A DNA stretch of 64,000 nucleotides from Tribonema minus (lineage: Eukaryota > Sar > Xanthophyceae > Tribonematales > Tribonemataceae). Below the pieces are notes generated by a model. The model saw nothing but the letters and a program-made list of their open reading frames with translations. It was not told the origin of the DNA and ran no database searches. The stretch lies in contig JAFCMP010000060.1 in NCBI GenBank assembly GCA_017506865.1, positions 62,001 to 126,000 of the forward strand. The letters are read 5' to 3'. Below are positions 45,474 through 57,596 of the stretch, piece by piece. The translations under genes were made by a program, and so were the position numbers. Position 1 is the first letter of the stretch. The number at the start of each line of letters is the position of its first letter.

Positions 45474-47160
45474 GGCAGAGGCACAGGCTGCTGATGTTGA
45501 ATAGCCGAGATATGCACGCGCGCCTGACCACGACCCAGAGCCAGCAGCGCCATTGTCTGCCAGCCACGCTCAACTCCTCATCTGACACCGCGCGCAGCTG
45601 TTCCGTACTGCGTGCATCCATTTCGCATTTAGTTCGATCCCCTGCCGCAGATCGCTTCCACGATCTCAGCGGAACACCCCCCCCCCGACCGCCCGCCCAG
45701 GGGGCTGGTGTTGACGTGATCGTGCAACGGCCGTAAGCCCCATTCGCGCCACGTGCTGGAACTTTGGTGTCATGTACTCGCCGCGCGTGCGAGCCCCTCT
45801 TAACTGGGCGCGTAGCGCACGAGGTAGCGTTCTGCACAGCAAAGTGGCAGCTGCAAATGCTCCGAGAAATCGGCATGGACTGCAGCCCGCATGCCCCACT
45901 TTTTGATAGTTGTGCAGCGCTCCGTAGCTCAGAGCGCCACCGGCGCAGGTGTCACAGCAGGCAGTGATGCACGGCTGATGAGCAGAGTACCTGCCAGTAT
46001 TCGCGACAGAGGTGCTGTTGCTGCCAGCTTGGGCAGTGCCTGGTGCTGCTCTGATGACAGGCAGCAGCAACAGCGCCACACGCGCAGCACGAGCGCAGAG
46101 ACGGTAGCACAGCACGCCAACTTTCGCCCTTCGGCGCATGGCACACTGCACAATGCTCAGTGACGGCCATTGCATCAGACAACGCAACCTGAGCTGAGAA
46201 TGGCAGGCATGCCACTAATGCAAGCAACACCTTTGGACACCGACTTCGTGTGTCAATTGCTGCCGGTTGCCACCTGCTTGTCCCATGACCATGCACCAAG
46301 CATCATCACTGCTGCGCTTCAGTATTATCCATTACATGCGCAGCAAGGGCTTGCTTTACAGGCAATGAGGGCGTCGCGTAAGTTGCCGGGTGGCATTGAT
46401 CTGCATTCATTGCGTACATGACGGTTTTGCCATACCAAAACTTGAGCAAAGCCTGATCCTTGGGCCAGTATCAACATGACAGGTTGCACAATTGTGCGCT
46501 CTGCACTTCATTTGAGCAAAACAAAGGTTGTGTCTCATTCAAGGTGCATTGTCTCATGGCAAGCATTGCACATGCGCGCTTCTGTGATTCATGAAGAACA
46601 AACAATGCACAGCACGGTCACTTGCATCATGTGATGCAGCCCGAGTGGTAGACGGCAGGCGTATCACTACTACAGCAGAAGAGCAAACAGCGTCACCTGC
46701 TGTTTCAACAATTGCTAGCTTGGAAGCCTCAGGCTACTTCTTGCATTGCAAATGGGTGCGGTTGGACAAAGATGTTGCACTGTTGTAGGCACTGTGTGCG
46801 CAGCAAAATTTTACCTGGAAGGCATACATGCACCGCGCACTGGCAGTTGCTGTGCGGCCTGGTCTCATGTAGTCATTGCATGCCACCTTCTCTACCACAC
46901 AACGTGAGCAATGCATCATCCAATCTATATAACAGTCCACAGGCATGTACACTGCGCACGCCACCCGAGACCGTGCAGTGCACAATTGATCCACTGAATG
47001 TGTTGACATGTATTTGGCAAATCGTTGTGGTGTCCCCCCCTGTATTGCTCTAGAAAAGACAAATGGGTATGGTATCAAGCGCTGGCGCCGCGGTGGAGGT
47101 CAGCCTTGGCAAGCCACCGCTGCTGCAAGAGCCTGACTCAGATGCTAAACAGCACTGTAA
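45474..47160. other. Convergent intergenic region, MYB and chalcone-isomerase-like genes
   Basis: About 1.7 kb. No frame has recognisable protein features; those present are short and open with non-ATG codons or lack context. No repeat or RNA gene recognised. Confidence 0.5.
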
Positions 47161-50100
47161 TCACTGTTTGAACATGGATGACATGCCCTCCGCAAAGGAG
47201 GTCTTGGCGCCCGGCGAGACGGCGTCTTTCCCCAGGTACACGTCCAACATGGCGCTTCGCAGCTGCTCGCTGTGTATGAGCAAGAGGCGGAGAGGGGGGG
47301 GGGCGGGGGGGGGGGGGAGGGCAGGAGAGTTGAGCCTCAGCAGACATGCAGCGGAGCATGACTTGAATCCAATGAGGTGCTAGCTCAGAAGGACTTGGTG
47401 TGAAGTAGCAGAGGTGTCGACAATGATACAAACGGGAGTGGTGCAATTGGTAGAAATAGGTGCAGTGCTGCGAAGCGATTGGAGCGTCGCCTTGCGCGTC
47501 CGCGCTCAGGGCAGCGCTGCACAGAGCCAGGACAGCTGCAGGAGATTGCCCTGTTCCTGGTGCCTGCGCTGGACGCTGACATAGCGCAGGGGCCTCGCAT
47601 AGTGCCCATATCATCCATGGGTGGAGCACCATGGTGACGTTGTCTGCGGCTTGAAATAGCGGACACGCACTACTTGAGCTGCTCACCAGTTGAGCACTGC
47701 TGCTGCCATGCTTGACGCAGCATGCTGACCGGGCGTGAGGCGTCAGCATGACGGTGGACATCAACGGTTTTTTCCGCAGTCTGCACGCACGTCTGCCAGA
47801 TGACAAGGCACATCTTAAGCCAGCCAGCCGTGTTCGCATCGAGCGTCGCAAGTTGAAGGCGCTCTTGCACCGAAGGCATCAGAGTCAATGGCACAGGCAG
47901 GCGCCTTCACCACTGAGAACTGTACATAGCGTGCCCGATGGAATGAAACAACTTCTTAAAGTAGGCGTTCATGTGTGAAACTCATCGCCATCACTGGCTT
48001 TGCCGCTCACACACATGGCTCATCTGGAGCTTCTTGGCTGCGACGATGCAAGCCAGGATGATACTACTAAAATGGCTGGGTGCGCGCTCAGCGACAGGCC
48101 TGATCACGAAGTAGCGCTATGTGTGTATATTGTTGAGCCCGCAACGTGCACCATCAAGATCCACAAGTACAAATACGCTAGGCGTGTGCACTGTTGAGCC
48201 CGCCACGCGCACCATGAATAACTACAAGTTCACATGATGCATACCTACCGATGGCACATGTGATCTCACCTGTTGATGGTGCCCGCCGTCTTGCCGTCGA
48301 TGGAGACGCACAGGCTGCCCGGCTTGCACACGAATCCAAACTGCAGCGGCCGCGTGGCGGACAAGGTCGGTCACCTACTCTGTACAAAGGTGAAGCTGGC
48401 ATCATCGAAGCAAGCGCCTGATTCTCAGTGCCCCCAAAGTGGAGCGGCGTGACGTAGCATGCATTGAAGCTCCCGCTCTGTGCAAGTGACTCAATGCGCC
48501 GGTCGTGCAGCGGAGTGCCCTCCCTCGCTTATCAGAGCGCACATGATCATCAATGCAAGCGACACAGGGACGCCCAGATTACGGCATCTACACACATGGC
48601 TGCTGCACTGCTGGCGATCATGCGGCCTCGCGTTGACAACGCGCACGAAGTTTGCTGAGCACTGCCTGAAGAAAGCACCCAGAAGCACGTGCACCTGCAC
48701 CAAAAGAGGGGCGTCCACGACCACCAATGCGCAAGGGAGGAGAACGTTGCATACATACCTGCATGCCCTTGTTGGCGGCACCCTCCTTAGTGACGGCGTC
48801 GAGCAGCACAGTCTGGAACTCCTCCAGCGCCGCGTCGCCGCCGGGCGCGAGGCGCGGCTTCACGCTCTCCGCCAGCGCGTTCACCATCTTCTCTGCGCCG
48901 ACCTGTTGTTGAGGCAGCACGTTGGACCGTCAGTCAGCTCAATCAGTCGTGTGTAAGTTTCAAGTACTTCTTGGGTGCTTGTTGACATGTTCTCTTAAGC
49001 ACTTGTGTACGCTTCGAGAGCCTATAGTGCACATGTACATGCACGTGGCTTGACTACTCTGCCAGCGCATTCACCATCTTCTCCACGCCGACCTGTTGTT
49101 GAGGCAGCCCGTTGGACCGGCAGTCAGCTCATGAGTCCTAGGCAAGATTCAAAAACATGTGCACGCTTCAGAGTCTATAGTACGCGTGTACATGTATGCA
49201 CATGCGTGCAGGGCTTGACGCTCTCCGCCAGCGCATTCACCATCTTCTCCGCCCCGACGTGTTGAGCCAGCACGTCGGAACGGCAGTCAGCTCAGTCAGT
49301 CCTGAGCAAGCTTCAAGTAATTGTTGAAGTTTGCTCTAAAGCACATGTGTGTGTTTCAGAGTCTATAGTACACACACGTACGTGCTGCACATGCATGCAT
49401 GGCTTGACGCTCGCCGCCGGCGCGTTCACCACCTTCCTCGCGCCTTTGCTTCGCCGACCTTTTGAGCGAGCGCGTCGCGCCGACAAGTCAGGCCCAAGCG
49501 CCCTGCCGCTACTGTAGTGCGGACGTGGTCATGAGCACGCGTTCCTCTGAAGTACGGTGTGCACGTGTACATGGTGTTCGCTGCAAGCCGTTCGCTGTGG
49601 GCACTACCTAGTGGCGCGGTTGAAGCTTAGGGCGAATGGTTCCGGGCTCGACTTCGCGTGTTGCGCAGGTGTCTTCAGCCCACGTGACCGTGCCAACCTG
49701 GTCATGGGGCTCCGCAGGCTCTAGCGTTCCGCCGAACTTCACATCTAGGCACACCTATGCACAGCGTTTGATTTTCGAATGCAGGTATGTGTGGGTGCAG
49801 AGCATTGCACAAGGCGAGCATGGGCACCGCGCTCACAGTGCACGCGCTTGTCTAGACCTCCACTAGCCACCGCGCGCGGATGCGGGAAAATTACGGCAGC
49901 AGGCGCCGGCAGTGGTGCGGCTTGAGCTGCCAAGTCCAGGCGAATGCGGGGCCCGTCAACTTCAACAATGTTGGTGACACTCGCCTTGCGCGCCATCTTC
50001 AAGACCAGCGTCTTCTCGAAGGACGCCGATCTGGCGTCCTTGAAGAATGCATCCGACTTGCTGAGCGCGCGCGACTCTGTCGAGCTGCAGTCACGAGAGC

Positions 50101-51073
50101 GCAGCAGCGATGAGTGAAGCGCCGGCTTGAGCCGGAATCGAAACCCCGCCAGCTGCAATTATGTATGATTCGCACGTCCGTGCCGAAGAGGCACCGAGAT
50201 GCCCACACCAACACTGTGAGCAGATCATGACTGGCAGAACTGTCAGCCAGCACACTAGCTTGTTGTGCCATTCGAGGCAATCGCCAACATTTGCAGGCCC
50301 TGTGCGCACAGGTGCTGCGCGGCGTACAGGTACCGAGACGCATTGCATCTGCAGCACCTGGACGCACAACGCAAATTGGAGCGCCTGTGATAACTGTGAT
50401 AATTTGAAGTGCCAGAGCTGGCGATGACAATGGCGTGCATAGCAAGTGCACTATGCAATCACGTGTCTTGTTGAAGTTGTGCATTGGGCAGGCTTGAAGT
50501 TGCCCAGGGGGGAAGACGTTGGCGGGCACGCGCACCTGTGTTTTGACAGCTCCGACCTCGCCTTTGCGCTGTCAACATACATGCCAACTGCGTACACCTT
50601 GAACGCAGCGGGCCCGATCTTCTTGACACGCACTCCTGTACCGGCCAAGCTGGCAGCCAGAAAGACAAGGGGGCAAGTGTTCGCAGTCAAGTGTGTCAAG
50701 CATCAGTCACAGTTGCTCGTAGGGGGTTTGCAGTGGTGTGTGATCAGCCACAACGTGGTTGCGGGCAGGGCTCATGCAGCAGAGAGCCGCTGGCCATCAA
50801 CCACAGAACAAACACTTGTCATGCAAGATTCTAAGCGGTGCACCAGGCCTCAAGCCATCACCAAGTGGCAGGACGACTGCACTAGCCCATAGCGCAATGT
50901 CGGCACACAAAACAGCCAAATTGGTGAGGCTGCCGGGCAGTAGCGCACCTGCCCGCGGTGCTTGCACCAGGCAGCTTGAGGGTGTCCTTGAAGGAAATGC
51001 CCGTGGCGTGCTCCTTGACATCGGCCAGGGTGACGGCCGCAAAAGCGGAAAGCAGCAGCGCCAGGATCTTCAT
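47161..51073 (-). CDS. Chalcone-isomerase-like protein with signal peptide, 6 exons
   Basis: Exons in transcript order: 51073-50949, 50649-50536, 50084-49985, 48902-48759, 48340-48270, 47269-47161 (663 nt, 220 residues). All phases close. Intron 3 uses a GC donor (AAG|GCGAGT). The N-terminus MKILALLLSAFAAVTLADV is a typical signal peptide. The fold signature follows in order: 'GISFKDTLKLPG', 'GTGVRVKKIGPAAFKVYAVG' and 'MYVDSAKA', 'SFEKTLVLKMARK', 'VGAEKMVNALAESV', 'GSLCVSIDGKTAGTIN' and 'MLDVYLGKDAVSPGAK'. CHI-fold proteins include true chalcone isomerases and fatty-acid-binding FAP/CHIL types. The secretory or plastid-route signal and the non-plant setting favour a fatty-acid-binding or CHIL role over flavonoid synthesis, but the active-site residues cannot be judged from this alone. 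Confidence 0.9.
48850..49470 (-). repeat. Four tandem copies of the intron 3 / exon 4 junction of the CHI-like gene
   Basis: The word GCCAGCGC(A/G)TTCACCA (or GCCGGCGCGTTCACC in the last) occurs at 48871, 49061, 49227 and 49416, each with about 150 bp of matching flank (for example AGTCTATAGTAC, GGCAGTCAGCTCA). The first copy is the real start of exon 4. The others lie in the upstream intron and carry the same acceptor region plus 30-40 nt of exon, with a stop in the 49061 copy and a lost AG in the 49227 copy. Confidence 0.9.
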
Positions 51074-51262
51074 GGTTGCTTTGCTGTGAGGAACGATGTG
51101 CAGGTTTTCTTATGATATGGGGGTTCACAAAGTTGTTGAAGTTGCTGATGAAGTTGCTGATTTTGGATCTGTGAGCGGCACAGTGTACACCATGGAGGCT
51201 GCTGCTGCGCGCACGCTGACTCAGAGGCTTTGCGAGCTCGTAGGGAACATGATACAGGTGAC
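51074..51262. promoter_or_regulatory. Short divergent promoter region, CHI-like and LRR genes
   Basis: 189 bp between the two start codons, assuming the LRR gene starts at 51263. It is richer in A/T than its surroundings (51100-51170). No named element. Confidence 0.4.
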
Positions 51263-53191
51263 ATGGCTGCAATGCAGCTGCAGCTGGCCGCTCTGGACGT
51301 AGCCATCGTTGCGGCACAGGATCCCCACTCAGTTGGCTTGCGTGCCACTGGCATCATCTCACAGCCAGGAGCTGCAATGAGTAATGGCGATAGTGCCGGA
51401 GAAATCGCTGCGCAACCAGCTGGTGACAGCAATGGCGGGAGCAGGGCTGCCGGAGGGTGTGGGCACGTGCCAGGCGAGGGCTTCACAAGTGGATGCGCAG
51501 GCGCAGCAGCGCAGGACGGCGGGGCGGCGCCATTGCAGAAACGCCTCAGAGGCATTGAAATGAACATGACATCTTTGGACAGGCTCATTTGGGTGCTCAC
51601 AGTGGTGGCGCAGAACCGCATGCTGCCCAAGTCGGCCTGGAGCGCCTGCAGGACCATGCACCAAAGGGTGAGGCCAATCGTGCGCCTAATCCTCGGCGGT
51701 CCGTGGCCGCCATCAGCAGCAGCCCGGGTCTTCGACACCAAGACCGTCGTCCGCCTCGAACTGCAGGGCTCATTTGAAGTTGATCCGCTGCTCGTCCTAG
51801 CTTTGAGCCCTGCAGCAGCAGCGCCCAGCGCTTCCGCATCAGACGGGTTCGACAGCTTGTTCCGACACGTCAAGGTCCTGACCCTGAATAACTTCGGGGG
51901 AGCGTTCACGCGCATTCCGCAGTCACTGCGCGAGCTTCACGTGTGGTACAGCGACCCTGCTCAAATGCTGCCCCTGCTGCGCGGGCTGGTCCGCGCCACA
52001 CCCGAGGGGGCCCGGGCCGGCGCGCTCGCGCTGGTGACGGTGCTCGCCCCCCATCGCGCCATGGCGACGCTGCCTGACAGCATCGGAGGCTGGGCGGCGC
52101 TGAAAACGCTGGACCTCAGCTTTTGCGGCGAGCTCGCGAGCCTGCCAGACAGCATCTGCGACCTGGCCGCACTCACGAGGTTCGACCTTACCGGCTGTGT
52201 CACCCTGGCAGCGCTCCCCGACGGCATCGGGCGCCTGCGCGAGCTGACCATGCTGTACCTGACTGGCTGCTGGTCGCTCACCAGCTTGCCCGGCAGCATC
52301 GGCCATCTGACGTCGCTGATGGACTTCGAGCTGGACGCATGCACTGCGCTCACCGGACTACCCGACAGTGTCGTCAATCTGGCCGCGCTGACGCGACTGA
52401 ACCTAAACTTCAGCACCGCGCTCGCCACCCTGCCGCACCGCATCGGGGACCTGGCAGCGCTCAAAGCGCTCTTCCTTTGCGAGTGCGACAACCTGGAAAG
52501 GTTGCCGGACAGCACTGGCGACCTGGCGCTGCTGCAGGTGCTCAAGCTGGCGGATGCGGGCATCTCGTCGCTGCCGCACACCATCGGCAACCTATCGTCA
52601 CTGACCCAGCTGGACCTCCGCTACATGCGCTTCACCGGTCTGCCGGACGGCATCTGCGGTCTGACGGCGCTGGTCAGCCTCGACCTGACCGAAAGCGCGC
52701 TCACGGCGCTGCCGGAGGGCATCGGCGCGCTGGCGGCGCTGACGCATCTCATCCTCAAGTGCTGCCCGCAGCTTGCCGCCCTGCCGGACTCCATCGGCGA
52801 CCTCGCGGCACTGGTCTACCTCGACGCGCACGGCTGCGGAGCGCTGACGCGGTTGCCAGACGGCATGGGCCGCGCGCGGACCTTGAGAGCGCTTCTGCTG
52901 GGGTCATGCACGCGTCTCGCAGAACTGCCGGGCTCCCTCTGCGACCTGGTGGCGCTAGAGCGGCTCGACCTCAGCGCCTGCGAGCTCCTGACGCATCTTC
53001 CGGAGCGCATGGGCGAGCTGGTGCGGCTCACGTCGCTCGACCTGACCGGCTGCAGCGGACTGCTGAGCCTGCCGGGCGGGCTGCGGACGCTGCGCCGGCT
53101 CCCGCGCATCGACGTCGTGGGCTGCGCGGATGCCGTTCGGCTGCAGGCGAAGACGCCCTTGCAGGACGACGATTTTGATGCCTCGAAGTAA
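51263..53191 (+). CDS. Leucine-rich-repeat protein, dispersed third family member
   Basis: Intronless, 642 residues from the first in-frame ATG (51263); the frame is open a little upstream without ATG. Architecture is the same as the tandem copies at 10-17 kb: variable Ala/Gly N-terminus to about residue 85, then the shared unnamed module ('LIWVLTVVAQNRMLP', 'LGGPWPPSAAARVF', 'FEVDPLLVLALSPAA', 'GGAFTRIPQSLRELHV'), then about 15 LRRs ('LPDSIGDLAALVYLDAHGC'). It has fewer repeats than copy 2 and lacks its basic tail. The module order and spacing are kept although the sequence has clearly diverged, which argues that the N-terminal module is functional. No signal peptide, membrane segment, NB-ARC or kinase. 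Confidence 0.87.
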   Translation: MAAMQLQLAALDVAIVAAQDPHSVGLRATGIISQPGAAMSNGDSAGEIAAQPAGDSNGGSRAAGGCGHVPGEGFTSGCAGAAAQDGGAAPLQKRLRGIEMNMTSLDRLIWVLTVVAQNRMLPKSAWSACRTMHQRVRPIVRLILGGPWPPSAAARVFDTKTVVRLELQGSFEVDPLLVLALSPAAAAPSASASDGFDSLFRHVKVLTLNNFGGAFTRIPQSLRELHVWYSDPAQMLPLLRGLVRATPEGARAGALALVTVLAPHRAMATLPDSIGGWAALKTLDLSFCGELASLPDSICDLAALTRFDLTGCVTLAALPDGIGRLRELTMLYLTGCWSLTSLPGSIGHLTSLMDFELDACTALTGLPDSVVNLAALTRLNLNFSTALATLPHRIGDLAALKALFLCECDNLERLPDSTGDLALLQVLKLADAGISSLPHTIGNLSSLTQLDLRYMRFTGLPDGICGLTALVSLDLTESALTALPEGIGALAALTHLILKCCPQLAALPDSIGDLAALVYLDAHGCGALTRLPDGMGRARTLRALLLGSCTRLAELPGSLCDLVALERLDLSACELLTHLPERMGELVRLTSLDLTGCSGLLSLPGGLRTLRRLPRIDVVGCADAVRLQAKTPLQDDDFDASK

Positions 53192-54138
53192 GTGCACTGC
53201 TCGCGCGTCGCTGTTGGTTCGGCTGCTAGGTGTGTCATGGGTCAGCCTGAGAGCCAAGTAGTGGCCAGCGTGCATGCGCTGGCTGACGTCACCACATGCT
53301 GCATTTGAGCATCGCTCGAATTGTGTGCCTCAATCGCCTTGCCCGCTCCCTACCGCATTGCACGCACTAGAGATGCACGGCGTAGCTTGAAGCCAGCATG
53401 CTTTGTGCGAGCGGTGCCACATTAATTCCATGGACCACAGGCCTGCAAGCAGCAGCAAGCCGCGGCATCTGCCACTGACTGAACTACAGCGCGTCATGCA
53501 TCAGCTATGTACGTCGCGGTGGCTGTTGCGCTGATGCTCCTTGCGGAGGGGCCGGTGCTATATGCATGAGGATTGATTCCTTGTGTCAGCAACGAGGGCT
53601 GATGTGAGCAATGAGGTCCTATGCAGCAATTGCTGACTTGGTGACGGGCAGTTACCACATTGCGGCACACCTAGCCATTCATAGCTGCTGTGTTTGCCCC
53701 AGACTGAGCGCCAGAGCTGGCGGCATGCCCTGTGTTCATGCATAGGTTTGTGGCAATTGATGGACCGACTGCTATCATTATGCTGGCGGTGACGTGTTGT
53801 GCGTATGATTCAACAGAGCTGCACTCAACCCCGCAGCAACACATTTCAGTCGCCAGGCTGGATGTGCGTGGCAATCAATGCAGTGTGAACATTCTACCGA
53901 ACACGTGAGACCTTTCCAATACTGAACACCCATGCCTCGAACGCTAAAAGCTTGCACACAAAGTCTTTTGCCTGGTGGATACGGTGGTACTGTTTGACTC
54001 GTGGCCAGTTGCTGCAACAGCGGCGACCACGGTTATTGGTGGAAGGCACTTGCGGCTAACCATCCCTTGTCACCTAGAGCTCTACGATCTTTTGGTTCGT
54101 TTTCATTCACGTGCTTGTCGCTCTGACCGCACTCGCAG
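53192..54138. other. Region between the LRR gene and the first recognised recombinase exon
   Basis: Should contain 5' exons of the RAD51/DMC1-like gene (helix-hairpin-helix N-terminus) if that gene is complete, but I could not recognise any. No repeats or RNA genes seen. Confidence 0.4.
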
Positions 54139-55652
54139 GAAACCTGTGATCAGGATAACAACACGCTGCAAGCCCGTTGACAGGTTTCTTGGTGGTGGGG
54201 TAGCGACAGGGCTCATCACCGCGCTCCGTAGCGCATGTGGGACAGGCAAGCCACATCAGCTCATGTAAGTGCCGGGCAGGTGCCGATGGCCACAACATGG
54301 TGCGATGTTCACCCATGTAGCTACATGCCCAGGAGCAGAGGGTGTCCGTGGTCACCACTTCTTGTCTGTCAAACATGGCATACAGTTCATGTGCTTTGTG
54401 TCGGATGCATGTACCATATGTGCGACGCAACCATGGTGTGCATGGTATATGATACATGTGCAGACATGCGGCCCTGCCCGAGGTGATCATTATGGCAGAA
54501 GATGGCATCGCTGTGGCACTTAGTCACTCGGCATCCATACTTCAAAGTATGGGTTGCTGTACCGCTGAGGGGCAGCGCCTCTGAAAATGGCAATGCAGCA
54601 GCACAACGTGTCACTCAGGTAGCATGGGCACCCACCGCATTTCGACATGCGTCTCTTTCTTCCGGCCGCCATCGCGCAGGCACACGCTGGCAGTGACGGC
54701 GCAGCTGGACGTCGCCAGCGGCGGCGCCGGGCGCGACGCACGCGTCATCTTCATTGACACCGAGAAAACCTTCACCCCCGGAATGATCGTGGCCATCGCC
54801 GAGCGCCTTCGCCTCAATGGGGACGAGGTAAGGCTTGACAATGTGAGAAGGGAAGTGAGCTTGGTGGAGGTACTACAGACTGGGCTCCAACGGTTGGGTC
54901 AGGCCCATACACTGAGCCCAAGGCTTGCGTCTGTGCCTAGCACACGTGAGTATACACGTGTGCAACTTCACGATGCGCACAGTGTTGTTGCTGAGGCTGC
55001 TCCAAGTCCTTTCATTTGAGCAGGAATGCGTGTGTTGGTACTCACACTTGCACAAGACTAATTTGAATTCTGCACTGATCACACATTCTCCACGTATGCA
55101 GCCTCAGGCTGTTGTGAACATCCAGGTGTGTGGCGAAGCAATGCTGCCTCTCCTGGCTGAACCATGTGCATCAACGTGACCACTTCTATGTATGCATGAC
55201 GCGCGTGCAGAAGGGCAAACGGGCCGGCAAACAGTTTGAGCACAGTAGTGGCTTTTTCATAAATGTATTTGTCTTTTCGTATGTACACACCAACCAAGTG
55301 CTGCTCTTGCATGCAGACGCTGTCATTGACTGAGCAACGCCACAAAACAGGTTGCTGCGTGCACGTTGCGCATTTCAAGCTGGCACAATGCGGCAGTGTC
55401 GTGCAACTAGATAACACCAGCACCTTCAAGTTCTTGTGACAGTACACGTGCAGCGTCAAATGTTGCACGCACACACCATCTGTCTTGCACAGGGGCTGGA
55501 CCGAAGGTGACGATGAGCGCTGACTGCGCTGCTGCGTGCGATTTGACGTGCGTGCCAGGTGTTGGGGAACGTACATCATTGCGTATGCGACACTTACGAG
55601 CAGCAGGTACAAGTCTGAATCATCCCCATATGTTCTTGATGCGGCTCAGGGC

Positions 55653-55729
55653 CTCCAGGGTTCAAGCCCTAGAAGTGCTACTTCAGCTTCAAGCCCCTCT
55701 AGAGCACATCTAGGGCTTGAAGCCTGGAG
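55653..55729. repeat. Inverted repeat with 21-bp arms
   Basis: Arms 55653-55673 and 55709-55729 pair at 20 of 21 positions around a 35-nt loop. Key words: TTCAAGCCCTAGA and TCTAGGGCTTGAA. It lies between recombinase exons, so it would form a stem in the intron RNA. It contains a tRNA B-box-like GGTTCAAGCC, but no tRNA fold is seen. Confidence 0.85.
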
Positions 55730-57137
55730 CCCCTTGAACCCATTCTCTCGTCTGCATCTATTGACTTCAGGATTAGGGACAGGATCAGGGCAGGCAACTT
55801 CTCACAGGGGTCATGTGAGGCCCAGCCGGCGTGAAGGGGGTGGCATTGTGGTGACGTGGCACCCCACCAGCAGGAGAGGGGGGCTGCCCCGCTAAGTGCT
55901 CACACGCCTTCCGGCTCAGTGGTCAAAGCCAAATTCACAACAGCAGTTTTGCCAATAGCCTCAAGTTGCTTGCCGGCGCCCAACCAGCTCAGAGGTAATG
56001 CCAGAGTCACCACAGCAGTCTTGCCAATCGCATCACGTTGCTTGCCAGCGCCACGGAGGCCATGGCTCTAATCTGGCAGTCAGACCGTGATCCGCTAATG
56101 GATGGCATGACTCAAGCTAGCAAAAACCCAGTGAGCAACGACTTGGTGACCAGGTGTCCCTTGTGCTAAAAAAATTTCAGACACGATGAAAGATATACAC
56201 CATGAGAATCATACAGAATGACATGCGTAGACTACATGTACTTGTTGTCTCTAGCCACTGGCATCCTATCAGGAGTCTCAAGGTGCAGATGGGAGGGTGC
56301 TCTCAGTCTTGCTTCTCAGTTAGCCAGAAGTGAATCTGAACAGCCAAGAGCTCCTAGGGGTAGGGTTTAAAAGTATGTACCCAGAACACCCCAAGTTGTG
56401 ACATCATAAAGCACCCTGGTACTCAGAATTCCCTGGTGGTATACACACTTGCTAATTGAGGTGCATACCCAAAACATAAAACGTCTGACAGTCCACGCAT
56501 ACTGTGCACCTGTGATTCGCCCTCAGATGGACTATGCCACTGCTCCGGGCTTGCAGCTGGCCGACAGCAGTGGGTTCGTGAGGTACGCAGGCATACGCAC
56601 CCAGCCGCTCATGTGTCCGAACGCCCTTGAACCCGTGAAACACACAGCTTGCCGATGGCCAGCGCCACAATGCTTACGCGTGTAATGGCTATCGTTGTCT
56701 GCACCAAACAGGTTGGTCATCACGTCCACATCATCTACATGCACTGATGCCGCCAGAACACGCATGAGTGCATGCTGCCTCACTTGAAGCACGTGCAGTG
56801 GTACAGCTGACGCTGTGTGCCACATCAGCTGTTACAGTGGAAGGGCGCATACTCGCTGCATGCTCGCTGCGCCCTGCTCTACTCTATCCGCTCACAGTGA
56901 GCACAGTGACGCCAATTCCATCTCACTGACTCTTGAGTCACGTGAGGGTTAGGGCTAGGGTTATCGTATTTTGCGCTGGCACCCCCGCATTCACACGCCG
57001 CACAACGGCTCGCTTGGTGGCCGTGACCGCTCAGGCTCATCATCGTCGACTCCGTCACGCTCTTCCGCGCCGGCCTTTCCAAGGAGTCCGGGCGCGGCGA
57101 GATTGCGGAACGCCAGCAGCAGTGGAACAAGTACATG

Positions 57138-57589
57138 GAGGCCGCCAAGACTACCCACTATTCTGGTCATTATGATCAGAATTGCTACAAACTTGCCACT
57201 TTGGCAATAGGGTCATTTGGCAGCATCGGGGAGCAGGGGCGGAAGCTGCTGGAGGCTGTGGCGACGGAGTATGCCAGCAGGATGTCAATGCCCGGAGGAG
57301 CGCGCCCTAAAGCTCTCAAGGGCATCGCCCTGGCGCGCTTACGCTCGGCACTGTCGGCAGCGCTCCACATGGCGTACTCTGGCCGTATCATGACACACAT
57401 GGCAGAACCCAGGGGGGGGGGCACATGGTGGAGGACGTAGGGGAGGACCCCGAGATGCCATTTGGCGGCGGTGGCGTTTGAGTGGTTGTCGTTGCGACAC
57501 TTTCAGACTGTCATACGACATGTAGATTCCTTACAGCTAGGTGCCAATCATCTGGGCTTTTTCGCGCCCTGAGCGAGAATTAATAAAAA
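57138..57589 (+). mobile_element. Truncated family 2 retroelement inside a recombinase exon
   Basis: Carries the C-terminal about 100 codons of the family 2 pol ('AAKTTHYSGHYDQNCYK'...) and its 3' UTR, ending AATTAATAAAAA. It is preceded by GTACATG (57131-57137) and followed by GTACATG (57590-57596). It is very close to the copies at 27454-28106 and 28107-28259. Confidence 0.92.
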
Positions 57590-57596
57590 GTACATG

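Noticed and set aside
47138..47851. 237-residue minus-strand frame near 47.1-47.9 kb
   Set aside because: It overlaps exon 6 and an intron of the CHI-like gene in another frame; the in-phase exon has the family motif, this frame does not.
48850..49470. CRISPR-like or satellite array
   Set aside because: The units contain an exon start and splice site of the gene they lie in, vary in length and have no spacer pattern.
55655..55690. tRNA gene suggested by the B-box-like GGTTCAAGCC
   Set aside because: No A box at the right distance and no cloverleaf stems; the word is part of an inverted repeat.
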